Source of the DNA: Candidatus Acidiferrales bacterium
GTDB taxonomy: Bacteria > Bacteroidota > Ignavibacteria > Kryptoniales > JAKASW01
Direction: 5' to 3'
Length of the DNA stretch: 64,000 nt
Assembly (NCBI GenBank): GCA_035515795.1
Contig: DATJAY010000025.1
Span: 49,074 to 113,073 of the forward strand
The notes beneath the pieces were generated by a model, which was not told the DNA's origin, did not search any database, and worked only from the letters and a program-made list of their open reading frames with translations. Made by a program: the position numbers and the translations under genes. Of this stretch, positions 18,871 to 28,262 are shown piece after piece (the stretch's first letter is position 1; the number at the start of each line of letters is the position of its first letter).

Positions 18871-20313
18871 ATGAACAGTAAGAGGATACCGCCGTATTTG
18901 TTCATAATCATAGGAGGCACCGGCGATCTGGCAAGGCGAAAACTTCTTCCGGCAATCTGCAAATTGTGGGAGAAAAATTTATCCGAATTTTATTTGATCG
19001 GGTCGGGAAGTGGAAAGAAACACGACGACTCGACGTACCGCGACTTTGTAGCAAGATCGCTGGAAGAGGAAAATGTGGACACAAGCCATATCGATTCGCT
19101 CGATTGGCTTTATTATCAATCCGTTGGTACGGGCTCATTGGAGGAGTTTAAGTCCTTTGCGAACAGAGTCTTACAATTGGAAAAGGATCTCAACCTGACG
19201 GGAAACAGGGTCTTTTATCTCGCAGTTCCGCCGTCGATTTTTCCGAATACGATCAGGAATCTCGGGGAAGTTGGTCTGAACAAAAGCGGCGGCGAGATAA
19301 AGCTCGTCGTTGAAAAACCATTTGGGAAAGATCTGCAATCTGCAAAAGATTTGAACCGGCTGGTGCACACCTATTTTGATGAGTCGCAGGTTTACCGAAT
19401 AGATCATTACCTCGGAAAAGAAACTGTTCAGAATCTTCTCGCTTTTCGTTTCAGCAACGCGATGTTCGAATCACTTTGGTCCCGCGACAGGATTGAAAGA
19501 GTCGAAATAACGGTTGCAGAAACTCTCGGTCTCGAACATCGGGCCGGTTATTATGACAAAGTCGGCGCTTTGCGCGATATGATACAAAATCATTTGACTC
19601 AACTCATGACGCTCGTGGCGATGGAGGTACCGACGGCATTGGAAGCCGATGATGTGCGTCACGAAAAGGTGAAGGTCCTTCGGGCTGTTTCGCCGATTTC
19701 TCCGGAGGATGTCGTGCGCGGTCAGTACACGCGCGGCGCTGTCGAAGGAAAAGAGGTCGTCGGATATTGCGAGGAGGAAGGAATCAATTGCAGCGATTCA
19801 CGCACCGAAACTTATGCCGCAGTAAAACTGAATATCTCAAACTGGCGGTGGCAAGGCGTACCTTTTTTGTTGAGAACCGGGAAGAGGATGTTCAAAGAGG
19901 CAACAGAGATCGCAATCACTTTCCGTCGTCCCCCTGTCTCCATATTCAGACAATTTTCCATAAAAGATATTCAACCCAATAGACTCATCATCACGCTGCA
20001 GCCCAATGAGGGTTTTGACTTGTACTTCAAAGTAAAAGAACCGGGCGAATCATATAAACTTACGACTCAGAGTCTGCATTTTGAGTATTCCGAGATTTTC
20101 GGACGGTTGCCTGACGCATACGAGACATTGCTCCTCGATGTTCTGAAAGGCGATCAGACATTGTTCGTTCGCGCTGACGAAGTTGAATCGTCGTGGGAAC
20201 TCTACACGCCGCTTTTATCCGGTGGTTCTGATGTGTACAAGTACGCTTCAGGAACTTGGGGACCGGTGGAAGCCGAAAGATTGCTCGACGGTGAGAAATG
20301 GTGCACGATGTGA
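18871..20313 (+). CDS. zwf: Glucose-6-phosphate 1-dehydrogenase
   Basis: A 480-residue enzyme catalysing the first step of the oxidative pentose phosphate pathway. The NADP motif GGTGDLARRKLLPAI is near the N-terminus and the substrate/catalytic signature RIDHYLGKETVQNL is at about residue 170. The ATG at 18871 follows the gnd stop by one base with GGAGAGGAAAAG as ribosome site. The 3' end overlaps pgl by 16 bases, so gnd, zwf and pgl form one operon. Confidence 0.96.
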   Translation: MNSKRIPPYLFIIIGGTGDLARRKLLPAICKLWEKNLSEFYLIGSGSGKKHDDSTYRDFVARSLEEENVDTSHIDSLDWLYYQSVGTGSLEEFKSFANRVLQLEKDLNLTGNRVFYLAVPPSIFPNTIRNLGEVGLNKSGGEIKLVVEKPFGKDLQSAKDLNRLVHTYFDESQVYRIDHYLGKETVQNLLAFRFSNAMFESLWSRDRIERVEITVAETLGLEHRAGYYDKVGALRDMIQNHLTQLMTLVAMEVPTALEADDVRHEKVKVLRAVSPISPEDVVRGQYTRGAVEGKEVVGYCEEEGINCSDSRTETYAAVKLNISNWRWQGVPFLLRTGKRMFKEATEIAITFRRPPVSIFRQFSIKDIQPNRLIITLQPNEGFDLYFKVKEPGESYKLTTQSLHFEYSEIFGRLPDAYETLLLDVLKGDQTLFVRADEVESSWELYTPLLSGGSDVYKYASGTWGPVEAERLLDGEKWCTM

Positions 20314-21038
20314 TTGGTGAGGTAAGAAAATTCCGTGACCTCATTGAGCTTAGCTCGGCCGTAGCGGAAAATATCGCCGAACTCATCAAAGAAGTCGTTG
20401 CTTCAAAAGGCGTTTTTCATCTTGCATTGTCAGGAGGGAATACTCCAACAACTCTATTCCGCATCCTCGCCACGACGTATCGTAATTCAATCCCGTGGAA
20501 ATCTGTTCACGTTTTCTTTTGCGATGAGCGCTTCGTTCCGCACATGGACCCTCTGAGCAATTTTCGGATGGCGAAGGAAAACTTGTTTGATCTGCTCTCT
20601 ATCCCGAGAGAAAACATACATCCTATTCCAACTGATTATTTGGAGTTTGAGATTTCAGCAGGATCCTACGAAACTGAGTTGCGAAAATTTTTCTCCGACG
20701 ACGGAAATACTTTCGATCTCGCCGTCATGGGAATAGGAAAGGAGGGGCACACTGCCTCTCTTTTTCCGAATTCGCTGGCACTCGATGAAGAGGAAAGGTG
20801 GGTATTAGCTGTGCATGTGAATGCGGTTCCACCGCGGCGTGTAACGCTTACTTTCCCGGTTCTGAATCGCGCCGGGGCGGTCTACTTTCTTGTCTCCGGC
20901 ACCGACAAAGCGGAAATCATGGGAAGAATTCTCGACAACTGGTTCGATTATCATGCTTGCCCTGCGGTCGGAATCATCCCTAAAAATGGCAGGCCAGTCT
21001 GGTGGATTGATTTGTCTGCGTCACCTGATGGGAGGTAA
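20298..21038 (+). CDS. pgl: 6-phosphogluconolactonase
   Basis: A 246-residue lactonase of the glucosamine-6-phosphate isomerase fold, converting 6-phosphogluconolactone to 6-phosphogluconate. Signatures are LALSGGNTPTTLFR at about 35-50, the FFCDERFVP strand-turn and GIGKEGHTASLFP with the catalytic His. It overlaps the end of zwf by 16 bases. It closes the operon; a 267-base gap follows. Confidence 0.94.
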   Translation: MVHDVIGEVRKFRDLIELSSAVAENIAELIKEVVASKGVFHLALSGGNTPTTLFRILATTYRNSIPWKSVHVFFCDERFVPHMDPLSNFRMAKENLFDLLSIPRENIHPIPTDYLEFEISAGSYETELRKFFSDDGNTFDLAVMGIGKEGHTASLFPNSLALDEEERWVLAVHVNAVPPRRVTLTFPVLNRAGAVYFLVSGTDKAEIMGRILDNWFDYHACPAVGIIPKNGRPVWWIDLSASPDGR

Positions 21039-21253
21039 GAAACTGGGAGGCTAATATCAGCCGATCCTTTGTAGTTTGAAGAGGGCGGATTTCACCCAGG
21101 GCTACAGCCTTGAAATACTGTGTTGCTCGTATGCAGTACCTCTTTTTTTGCTTTTTCCCCTAAAGATTTTACGGATTATCTCGCCAAATTTTTAGTGAAA
21201 TTGTCGTAGGATAAGAAAATTTATAACTTCCGCTAAATCAATAAGTTAGCACC

Positions 21254-21282
21254 TTGACTTTTGTCATCGTTTTTGTTATTAT
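21254..21282 (+). promoter_or_regulatory. Sigma-70-type promoter of purC
   Basis: TTGACT at 21254-21259 and TATTAT at 21277-21282 are separated by 17 bases. It sits 24 bases before the TTG start of purC. The spacing and hexamers fit the housekeeping consensus of most bacteria, not the -33/-7 promoters of Bacteroides. Confidence 0.55.
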
Positions 21283-21305
21283 TTCTTGAATTCACCGGAG
21301 GTTTA

Positions 21306-22049
21306 TTGGCAAATAAGGAAAAAAGAGTCATCGTTTCCAAAGGAAGCTCGAAGGTTCTTTATTCTCTTCCTCAGGATGATATTCTCCTGACAGAGTTTCG
21401 ATCTGAAATAGCAATTGACGGGAAGAAGGTCTTCAAAGTCAAAGAAAGACCAAAGATTGCGGCGGAGTTGCAGGCATTTATTTACGCGTATTTGGAGACT
21501 TACCAGATACCGACTCATTTCTTTAGCCAATCGGGCGGAGAGCTTCTTGTGAAGCGTTTAAATATCATTCCCGTTGAAATAACTGTCCGAAATTTAGCAT
21601 CCCATTCATTTGCCAAGAGGTTCAAGCATTTCAAATCGGGGCAACTGTTGGATTTCCCGATATTCGAATATCTTCTGAAGAATGAGGTGGGGGAGTCTTT
21701 CGTCAATGATACGCATTTGTACGCGCTGCAAATCTTGTCGCCGGATGATTTCCGGACGATGACACGACTGGCAAGCAAAATTGATGCAGTCATGAAAAGT
21801 TTTTTTGAAAGACGCGGTTTTACTCTTGTAGACATCACGATGAAGTTCGGCAAGCATAAAGGCATGATAATGCTCGGCGATGAAATTTCTCCCGAAAACA
21901 TAACCGTGATTGACAACACGACCGATGAAGAGATTTCCGTTGTGGAGGCCCGTGACTCGCGCGAGGCGTCTAAGCAATATCAATTGGTCTATGATCGTAT
22001 CTTTCCTTCCCTCCAGCGTAGCGCCGCACCTCCAAAGCGCAAGGCTTAA
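21306..22049 (+). CDS. purC: Phosphoribosylaminoimidazole-succinocarboxamide synthase
   Basis: A 247-residue SAICAR synthase of de novo purine synthesis (CAIR + Asp + ATP). The chain has the conserved SKGSSKVLYS nucleotide loop, EITVRNLASHSFAKRF and the late GKHKGMIMLGDEISP-type segment. The start is set at TTG 21306, four bases after GGAGG (21297-21301); the upstream in-frame ATG at 21261 lies inside the promoter. Other purine genes (purS, purQ) occur 1.7 kb downstream in the same run. Confidence 0.93.
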   Translation: MANKEKRVIVSKGSSKVLYSLPQDDILLTEFRSEIAIDGKKVFKVKERPKIAAELQAFIYAYLETYQIPTHFFSQSGGELLVKRLNIIPVEITVRNLASHSFAKRFKHFKSGQLLDFPIFEYLLKNEVGESFVNDTHLYALQILSPDDFRTMTRLASKIDAVMKSFFERRGFTLVDITMKFGKHKGMIMLGDEISPENITVIDNTTDEEISVVEARDSREASKQYQLVYDRIFPSLQRSAAPPKRKA

Positions 22050-22054
22050 CAAAG

Positions 22055-22723
22055 ATGTTTCTCCGGCTAGCTCACTATGGTTACGACGTTGTCGCAGTTG
22101 TAGTGCTGTCGTGTGTCGCAGCGGTATTTGTCTCTTTTTTTGTTGCGAGCGCACCGGCCAAAGTAATTCTTGATATTGCAGCGCTTGCAGCTGGAGCCTC
22201 CACGTTCTATTTTTTCCGCGATCCTGACCGGACTTTACAGATGTCCGGTGATCATGTTGTGATATCACCTGCCGACGGCAGGGTGGTATTTTGCAGCGAG
22301 GTGGAGGAACCCGAGTTCCTGCGAAGCCGTGCGAAGATGATCAGCATTTTTATGTCGCCGGTCGACGTGCACGTAAACAGAATCCCGGTAAATGGCACGG
22401 TGAAGTTTCTCAAATATGTTAAAGGAGAATATCTTGTCGCGTTCGATGAGAAGTCAAGCGATAGAAACGAGAGGATGCTGATCGGAATTGAAAATAAAGG
22501 CGCCAGAGTTTTGTTCAAGCAAATAGCCGGTTTTATAGCACGCAGGATCGTATGCAATCTTTCGGAAGGTCAGACAGTCACCGCAGGCGAAAGATTCGGA
22601 ATGATTAAGTTTGGGTCTCGCGTCGACGTTCTCCTTCCATTAAATTGCGATGTAAAAGTCAAGTTGAACGATAAGATTTTTGCCGGAAGCACTATAATCG
22701 GAGTGATGCAAAGTGAGCCGTGA
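22055..22723 (+). CDS. psd: Phosphatidylserine decarboxylase, short soluble-type precursor
   Basis: A 222-residue proenzyme that makes phosphatidylethanolamine. An N-terminal hydrophobic region (about 12-55) anchors it. The family His is in SPVDVHVNR (His106) and self-cleavage to the pyruvoyl enzyme occurs at Gly187-Ser188 in KFGSRVDVLLP. The ~220-residue length matches the archaeal/short PSD family. It is followed after 82 bases by pssA, the preceding enzyme of the same pathway. Confidence 0.93.
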   Translation: MFLRLAHYGYDVVAVVVLSCVAAVFVSFFVASAPAKVILDIAALAAGASTFYFFRDPDRTLQMSGDHVVISPADGRVVFCSEVEEPEFLRSRAKMISIFMSPVDVHVNRIPVNGTVKFLKYVKGEYLVAFDEKSSDRNERMLIGIENKGARVLFKQIAGFIARRIVCNLSEGQTVTAGERFGMIKFGSRVDVLLPLNCDVKVKLNDKIFAGSTIIGVMQSEP

Positions 22724-22805
22724 GGTACGTGAAAAGTGCCGCCTTGCGGCACCGCGCAGATCATGTTTAGGGCGTGATGATCGGGAAAAAAGCAGTAATG
22801 ATTGA

Positions 22806-23597
22806 ATGAGTAGAAAAAGAAAATACAATATTCACATTTCCAGAGCGGTCATCCCGAGTTTTTTCACGATTCTCAACATGTTTTCAGGTTTCATGTCGGT
22901 CTTGTCATCTGCCGATAAAGATTATGCTTCGGCGGCATGGCTTATAATACTTGCAGCAATTTTCGACAGTCTCGATGGCATCATGGCACGCCTGACAAGA
23001 AGTTCCAGCGAGTTTGGCGTGGAGCTCGATTCGCTTTCGGACCTTGTTTCGTTCGGCGTCGCACCGTCGTTCATGATTTATCGAATCGGACTTCATACCC
23101 TCGGGCCGCTTGGCACTCTTTCAAGTGCGATGCTTATGGTGTTCGGTGGCTTGCGGCTTGCGCGATTCAACGTCCAGCTTGTCGGATTCGACAAGGATTA
23201 TTTCAAGGGCTTACCTATCCCCTCGAGTGCAATCGTGATCAGTTCGTTCGTTCTTTCATTTTATGATAGGACCATGGGAGCTCTCGACACAGATGCCATA
23301 GTACTTCCTGCAATAGCAGTTTCTCTGTCTTTATTAATGGTAAGCACTGTTCGCTACGATACGATCCCGAAATTCAGCAGGCGCGCAGTTCGTTCACATC
23401 CGATGAAGTTTTCCATTTTTATGATATCGCTGTTAATTATAATTGCGACACTAGGTAAGGCGCTTTTCTGGTTATTTGTTCTCTACATAGTCGGCGGATT
23501 GGTCCGCTGGGTGGTTGAGCACATCAAGGCTCTTCTTTCTCCGCCGAAACGTGAAGAAGAAGAGGAAGATGTCGAGCTCAGTAGTTTTGATATTTGA
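22806..23597 (+). CDS. pssA: CDP-diacylglycerol--serine O-phosphatidyltransferase
   Basis: A 263-residue integral membrane enzyme making phosphatidylserine from CDP-diacylglycerol and serine. The CDP-alcohol phosphatidyltransferase signature is complete: Asp57-Gly58-x2-Ala61-Arg62-x8-Gly71-x3-Asp75-x3-Asp79. Several membrane helices follow and the C-terminus is acidic (REEEEEDVE). It pairs with psd immediately upstream to complete phosphatidylethanolamine synthesis. Confidence 0.94.
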   Translation: MSRKRKYNIHISRAVIPSFFTILNMFSGFMSVLSSADKDYASAAWLIILAAIFDSLDGIMARLTRSSSEFGVELDSLSDLVSFGVAPSFMIYRIGLHTLGPLGTLSSAMLMVFGGLRLARFNVQLVGFDKDYFKGLPIPSSAIVISSFVLSFYDRTMGALDTDAIVLPAIAVSLSLLMVSTVRYDTIPKFSRRAVRSHPMKFSIFMISLLIIIATLGKALFWLFVLYIVGGLVRWVVEHIKALLSPPKREEEEEDVELSSFDI

Positions 23598-23709
23598 GCT
23601 TAGATTACAGGGCGATGACCCTGGGACACAAATTGTCAATATTCAGAATTAGTGTGCTTGTTGGTTTGAGATTGTTCGATACGAGCTATGTTAGATTAAG
23701 GAGTAAGAA

Positions 23710-24018
23710 TTGTATAAGGCAATAATAAAGGTTACGCTGAAGAAAAAAATACTGGATCCCCAGGGAAAAGCTATCGAAAGCAGTCTGCACAATCTGGGTT
23801 TCTCAAGTCTTACCGGCGTCAGAACCGGCAAGAATATTGAAATCTCTATAAATCAGAATGATCTCGAGCAGGCAAGGAGTTCAATCCAGTCTGCGTGTGA
23901 AAAACTTCTTGCAAATCCCGTGACGGAGGAGTTTGAGTACGAGATATTCGATCATGCTGGCACAGCCGTGGCTGGGTTCTCGACACAGCACAAGCAAGTT
24001 AAAGAACCGGTCGGTTAA
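23710..24018 (+). CDS. purS: Phosphoribosylformylglycinamidine synthase subunit PurS
   Basis: A 102-residue small subunit bridging PurL and PurQ in FGAM synthase. It shows the PurS pattern: [21 protein letters not shown], then [17 protein letters not shown]. The start is TTG 23710, six bases after AAGGAG. The chain is a little longer than usual (about 80-85 residues), with a C-terminal tail. It is separated from purQ by one base. Confidence 0.9.
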   Translation: MYKAIIKVTLKKKILDPQGKAIESSLHNLGFSSLTGVRTGKNIEISINQNDLEQARSSIQSACEKLLANPVTEEFEYEIFDHAGTAVAGFSTQHKQVKEPVG

Positions 24019-24019
24019 G

Positions 24020-24715
24020 ATGGCACACAAAGTAGGAGTTGTGGTTTTTCCCGGGTCGAATTGCGACCGGGATGCTTTCAACGCGTTCGGAAGCGTTATG
24101 GAGCAGAAGGTGGAATTTCTATGGCACAAGGACACGGATCTTGACGGCGTCGATGTCGTCGTTCTTCCGGGCGGTTTTTCTTACGGGGATTATCTGAGGT
24201 CCGGTGCAATTGCAAGATTTTCACCGATAATGAACGAAGTGAAAAAGTTCGCGGAGCACGGAGGACTCGTAATGGGAATTTGCAACGGTTTTCAGGTCCT
24301 TGTCGAATCAGGATTGCTGCCCGGGGCTTTGTTGAGGAATGCAAAGTTAAAATTCGTGTGCCGCCAGGTTTACTTGAGAACTGAAACTGTGAAAACGCCG
24401 TTCACCTTGTCTCTTAAACGCGGACAAATTTTGAAGGTGCCGATTGCTCATGGTGACGGGAACTATTATGCCGATGATACCACGTTAAAAATGTTGCAGG
24501 ACAACGACCAGATTGTTTTTCGTTATTCAACGCAGGATGGCGTAGTTACACAAGAGTCAAATCCGAACGGCTCGATTCTCAATATTGCAGGCATCGTCAA
24601 TAAGAACCGAAACGTTCTCGGGATGATGCCTCATCCTGAGCGGGCCAGCGAGCAAATCCTTGGGAGTGCGAATGGTGCGTTTGTTTTGAAATCGGTCATT
24701 GAAAGTTTAAATTGA
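24020..24715 (+). CDS. purQ: Phosphoribosylformylglycinamidine synthase, glutaminase subunit PurQ
   Basis: A 231-residue class I glutamine amidotransferase supplying ammonia to PurL. It begins [14 protein letters not shown], has the nucleophile Cys88 in GICNGFQVL and the His/Glu pair in MMPHPERA near the C-terminus. ATG 24020 follows the purS stop by one base; the longer open frame back to 23933 overlaps purS and is not needed. purL is not in this window. Confidence 0.95.
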   Translation: MAHKVGVVVFPGSNCDRDAFNAFGSVMEQKVEFLWHKDTDLDGVDVVVLPGGFSYGDYLRSGAIARFSPIMNEVKKFAEHGGLVMGICNGFQVLVESGLLPGALLRNAKLKFVCRQVYLRTETVKTPFTLSLKRGQILKVPIAHGDGNYYADDTTLKMLQDNDQIVFRYSTQDGVVTQESNPNGSILNIAGIVNKNRNVLGMMPHPERASEQILGSANGAFVLKSVIESLN

Positions 24716-24733
24716 CAAAAAACGGAGGCGATC

Positions 24734-24913
24734 ATGCTTGAGGATTTGAGCTTCGGAAAAATTCTTCTGATAGTTTTGGTGCTCGTCATATTCTTTGGCG
24801 CTAAGAGAATTCCAGAAATCGCACAAAGCCTCGGTAAGGGAGTGAAAGAATTCAAGAAGGCTGTCAAAGACATACGGGAAGATCCCGAGAAGAAGAGCGA
24901 AGAAAAGAAATAA
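24734..24913 (+). CDS. tatA: Twin-arginine translocase protein TatA (copy 1)
   Basis: A 59-residue protein not longer than a single helix plus amphipathic segment. The translation is MLEDLSFGKILLIVLVLV, then IFFGAKRIPEIAQSLGKG, VKEFKKAVKDIRED and a short charged tail. This is the TatA layout: N-terminal membrane helix, FG hinge, amphipathic helix. GGAGG lies five bases before ATG 24734. It starts 18 bases after purQ. tatC is not in the window. Confidence 0.92.
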   Translation: MLEDLSFGKILLIVLVLVIFFGAKRIPEIAQSLGKGVKEFKKAVKDIREDPEKKSEEKK

Positions 24914-25043
24914 GGTTTTGGTCATCGAGCTGCCGAGATACAGGGTTATTGAACGGATCGTCCCTCTCTGTGGTTGAGATCCTGCGCCTGCTGAACTGCG
25001 GGGGTGCTTAGTGATGGTTTTGAAGGTAAGGGGAGAAATTTTA

Positions 25044-25081
25044 AATTAATAAGCAAAGAATTTTTTCTTTGCTTGTTAATT
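25044..25081 (+). repeat. 15-bp inverted repeat between the two tatA genes
   Basis: AATTAATAAGCAAAG (25044-25058) pairs with CTTTGCTTGTTAATT (25067-25081) with a single G-U and an eight-base loop containing six T. No T tract follows the stem, so it is not a standard intrinsic terminator; it may be an RNA stability or processing element that lets the two tatA copies be expressed at different levels. Confidence 0.6.
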
Positions 25082-25128
25082 CGAAGACAAAAGGGAGTCA
25101 CCTATGGCGTGGCTCTGGAGTATTAACG

Positions 25129-25389
25129 ATGCTTGAAGATTTAAGTATTGGTAAAATCCTATTGATTGTCGTGGTCATTTTGATATTCTTCGGTCCCAAG
25201 AAAATACCGGATTTAGCGCAGTCTTTGGGAAAAGGTATAAGAGAATTCAAAAAAGCCATGCGTGATGTATCGGATGAGATGCAGAAGCCGGTTAATGAAG
25301 AACCCAAAGCTACAGCGCAAAAATCGATAGAATCACCTCCGCAGGTTTCCCAAACAGATTCTTCATCTACAGCTCAACCAAAATCATAA
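25129..25389 (+). CDS. tatA: Twin-arginine translocase protein TatA (copy 2)
   Basis: An 86-residue paralogue of the preceding gene: MLEDLSIGKILLIVVVILIF, FGPKKIPDLAQSLGKG, REFKKAMRDV, then a longer Pro/Ser/Thr/Gln-rich tail. The frame is open from 25069 but the TatA start is the ATG at 25129, eight bases after CTGGAG. The N-terminal 40 residues differ from copy 1 mainly by conservative changes, so this is a tandem duplication; the tails differ completely. One copy could act as TatB or as a specialised TatA. Confidence 0.9.
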   Translation: MLEDLSIGKILLIVVVILIFFGPKKIPDLAQSLGKGIREFKKAMRDVSDEMQKPVNEEPKATAQKSIESPPQVSQTDSSSTAQPKS

Positions 25390-25395
25390 CAGCGA

Positions 25396-26844
25396 TTGTC
25401 TGACACATACCAGAGTTTTCGGAAGCGGCTTCTTAACGCGGAATTCACCTGCAAGAGTATCACGGAATCCTATCTAAAGAGGGCCAAGGCAGGCTCAAAC
25501 CTGAACGCTTTCCTTCAGCTCTTTGATGAATGCATGGAAGATGCGGAAAAAGTTGACGCGAAAGTAAAAGCTGGTACAGCCGGGAGGCTTGCAGGTCTCG
25601 TCCTTGGAATCAAAGATGTTATTGCAATCAAAGAAAAGCGTCTCACGTGCGGCTCTAGGATGCTTGAAAATTTCGTTTCTCCATACGATGCGACAGTCGT
25701 GGAAAGGCTGAGGGATGAAGATGCGATTATCATCGGCAAGACCAATCCGGATGAGTTTGCAATGGGCTCCTCGACGGAGTACAGTGCGTTTGGACCCACA
25801 TTGAATCCCGTGGACACATCTCGCGTGCCCGGGGGGTCCAGCGGCGGTAGCGCCTCAGCTGTCGCTGCGGGATTGTGCCATGGTGCGCTTGGCACAGACA
25901 CAGGAGGATCGATAAGGCAGCCCGCGTCATTTTGTGGGGTTGTCGGGTTGAAACCGACCTACGGTCGCGTGTCTCGTTACGGGCTCGTTGCCTACGCGTC
26001 GTCGTTTGATGTGATCGGACCGTTTGCAAATTCAGTTTACGATATTGCCCTGATTCTGGAGGTCCTTGCAGGGCACGATGAGCGAGATTCAACCTCCGCA
26101 GAAAAACCCGTACCGCAGTATACTTCTTTTCTTGACAGAGACGTGAAAAATCTTAGGCTTGGGATCGCCAGAGAGACGCTGAGTTCCGGTGTGGCGAATG
26201 AGATCAGGGAAGCGATCGAAAAGCGGATTGACGAGCTTCGTTCCGAGGGAGTAGATATTATCGAAATCTCGCTGCCACATCTCGATTATACCATTCCTGC
26301 CTATTACATTCTTGCAACGGCCGAAGCCTCATCTAATCTTGAAAGATATGACGGTGCAAGATACGGTCATCGTGCGAAGGATGTCGAAGAGCTTGAAGAT
26401 ATGTATATCCGCTCACGGACGGAGGGGTTTGGCCCTGAAGTCAAAAGAAGGATCATGCTCGGTACGTTCGTTCTTTCGGCCGGATATTACGATGCATATT
26501 ACCGCAAAGCTCAGAAAGTCCGCAGAATCATCAAGCAGGATTTCGACGAAGCTTTTGGGAAGGTCGATGCAATAATAACTCCTACTGCTCCAACCACAGC
26601 ATTCAAAATTGGTGAGAAGACTTCCGATCCGCTTCAAATGTATCTCTCCGATATTTTCACGGTCTCCGCAAACCTGGCTGGAATCCCGGGGATCTCAGTG
26701 CCGATCGAGAAGGATGAGAGATCGCTGCCGATCGGTGTGCAGCTTATGGGAAGACAGTTTGAAGAAGAAACGATTCTGACGTTAGCAAGTTTTATCGAAC
26801 ATTCCGTGAAAAACCGAAAGAACCACGATGAGCATACTCGTTGA
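25396..26844 (+). CDS. gatA: Asp-tRNA(Asn)/Glu-tRNA(Gln) amidotransferase subunit A
   Basis: A 482-residue amidase-signature enzyme that releases ammonia from glutamine for transamidation of mischarged tRNAs. The catalytic triad is present: Lys73 in GIKDVIAIK, Ser148 in [10 protein letters not shown] and Ser172 in [11 protein letters not shown]. The start is TTG 25396, six bases after the tatA stop. GatB and GatC are not in the window. The C-terminus overlaps sucD by 17 bases. Confidence 0.95.
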   Translation: MSDTYQSFRKRLLNAEFTCKSITESYLKRAKAGSNLNAFLQLFDECMEDAEKVDAKVKAGTAGRLAGLVLGIKDVIAIKEKRLTCGSRMLENFVSPYDATVVERLRDEDAIIIGKTNPDEFAMGSSTEYSAFGPTLNPVDTSRVPGGSSGGSASAVAAGLCHGALGTDTGGSIRQPASFCGVVGLKPTYGRVSRYGLVAYASSFDVIGPFANSVYDIALILEVLAGHDERDSTSAEKPVPQYTSFLDRDVKNLRLGIARETLSSGVANEIREAIEKRIDELRSEGVDIIEISLPHLDYTIPAYYILATAEASSNLERYDGARYGHRAKDVEELEDMYIRSRTEGFGPEVKRRIMLGTFVLSAGYYDAYYRKAQKVRRIIKQDFDEAFGKVDAIITPTAPTTAFKIGEKTSDPLQMYLSDIFTVSANLAGIPGISVPIEKDERSLPIGVQLMGRQFEEETILTLASFIEHSVKNRKNHDEHTR

Positions 26845-27784
26845 CAAATCCACGCGTCTGGTTGTTCAGGGGATTACAGGAAGTGAAGGATCCTTTCACG
26901 CTGGTCAGATGATCGAATACGGAACAAAGGTTGTGGCCGGTGTAACTCCGGGAAAAGGCGGCACGACGCTTCTGGAAGTCCCGATCTTCAACACTGTTGC
27001 AGAGGCGGTAGAAGATGAAGAGGCAAACACATCTATCATTTTTGTCCCGGCGGCGTTTGCCCCCGATGCGATCGTCGAGGCGGCAGATGCCGGAATCCGA
27101 TTGATCGTCTGCATCACGGAGGGGATTCCGGTTCGCGACATGATCGGAATATATGATTATCTGAAGAAGAAGAATGTTCGAATGATCGGTCCGAATTGCC
27201 CGGGCGTGATTTCTCCCGGAAAAGCCAAAGTTGGGATAATGCCGGGTTTCATACATCGACAGGGGACCGTCGGCCTTATCTCGCGCAGCGGTACGCTGAC
27301 GTATGAAGCGGTTGCGCAAGTGACTGCAAAAGATTACGGTCAGTCGACGTGTGTCGGAATCGGCGGCGATCCTATCATCGGAACAAAGTTCATTGATGCG
27401 CTTCGTCTTTTTAAAGACGACGGTCAAACCGAGGCAGTTGTAATGATTGGGGAGATCGGCGGAACCGCAGAAGAGGAAGCAGCGGATTACATTAGAAAAA
27501 ATTTCGACAAGCCTGTAATCGGATTCATAGCGGGACGCACCGCGCCTCCAGGAAGAAGGATGGGACATGCCGGCGCGATAATTTCCGGCGGACACGGGAC
27601 CGCCGATGAAAAAATGGCGGCGATGAAAAAGGCCGGCATCATCGTGGTCGAAAGCCCGGCGTCAATCGGCAATGCAGTCGCGAGAGTATTAGGGAAGAAA
27701 TTGAAGAGTAAAAAAAGAGTAACGGTTTCCAAAAAACTTCGGAGAAGTTCTAGATTTAAGAAGTTTACGGCGGCAAAGAAGTAA
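26828..27784 (+). CDS. sucD: Succinyl-CoA synthetase alpha subunit with basic C-terminal tail
   Basis: A 318-residue TCA-cycle ligase subunit. CoA-binding motifs [20 protein letters not shown] and the phosphorylated His at about residue 247 ([13 protein letters not shown]) are intact. The chain is about 25-30 residues longer than usual: after ARVLGKK comes a tail with about 16 Lys/Arg (positions about 290-318). sucC is not adjacent. It begins inside the gatA coding end (17-base overlap), so the two are cotranscribed. Confidence 0.94.
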   Translation: MSILVDKSTRLVVQGITGSEGSFHAGQMIEYGTKVVAGVTPGKGGTTLLEVPIFNTVAEAVEDEEANTSIIFVPAAFAPDAIVEAADAGIRLIVCITEGIPVRDMIGIYDYLKKKNVRMIGPNCPGVISPGKAKVGIMPGFIHRQGTVGLISRSGTLTYEAVAQVTAKDYGQSTCVGIGGDPIIGTKFIDALRLFKDDGQTEAVVMIGEIGGTAEEEAADYIRKNFDKPVIGFIAGRTAPPGRRMGHAGAIISGGHGTADEKMAAMKKAGIIVVESPASIGNAVARVLGKKLKSKKRVTVSKKLRRSSRFKKFTAAKK

Positions 27785-27831
27785 GAAGCAATAAATCAGA
27801 GACAAAACGAGAAAATCTAATCTTAAGAATT

Positions 27832-28260
27832 ATGGAAATGAATCGTACACTCGCAATATTAAAACCCGACTGCGTCCGAAAAAACTTGATTGGCGAAGTA
27901 ATCGCACGAATGCAGAAGGCGAAATTCAAAATAGTAAGTATGAAAATGGTGCGTCTGACTGAAGAAGCTGCTGGTGAATTTTATGCGATCCATAGGCAGC
28001 GCCCATTTTACAAAGATCTGGTGCAGTATATGACATCGGGAGCGTGCGTCCCGATGGTGCTTGAAAGAGAAAACGCCTTCGAAGAGTTTAGAAAATTCAT
28101 CGGCGCTACCGATCCGAAGGAAGCAGCACCGGGGACGATACGTCGCGATTTTGCCGAAAGCAAGCAGGAAAACATCGTACACGGATCGGACAGTCCGGAA
28201 AATGCCGCCCGGGAGATTTCATTTTTCTTCTCCGAACGTGAGCTAGTCGAGCTTCTTTAG
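27832..28260 (+). CDS. ndk: Nucleoside diphosphate kinase
   Basis: A 142-residue kinase that moves phosphate from ATP to other NDPs through a phospho-His intermediate. The family features are [18 protein letters not shown] at the start and the active His117 in [12 protein letters not shown]. The start can be ATG 27832 or 27838. It is followed two bases later by the Nudix gene. Confidence 0.96.
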   Translation: MEMNRTLAILKPDCVRKNLIGEVIARMQKAKFKIVSMKMVRLTEEAAGEFYAIHRQRPFYKDLVQYMTSGACVPMVLERENAFEEFRKFIGATDPKEAAPGTIRRDFAESKQENIVHGSDSPENAAREISFFFSERELVELL

Positions 28261-28262
28261 AG

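Noticed and set aside
21116..21149. Possible intrinsic terminator after pgl
   Set aside because: The stem before the T run (TACTG/CAGTA) is only five pairs with a 13-base loop and is separated from the T tract; too weak to call.
23608..23623. CAGGG/CCCTG hairpin between pssA and purS
   Set aside because: Only five pairs and no T tract; not enough for a terminator or operator.
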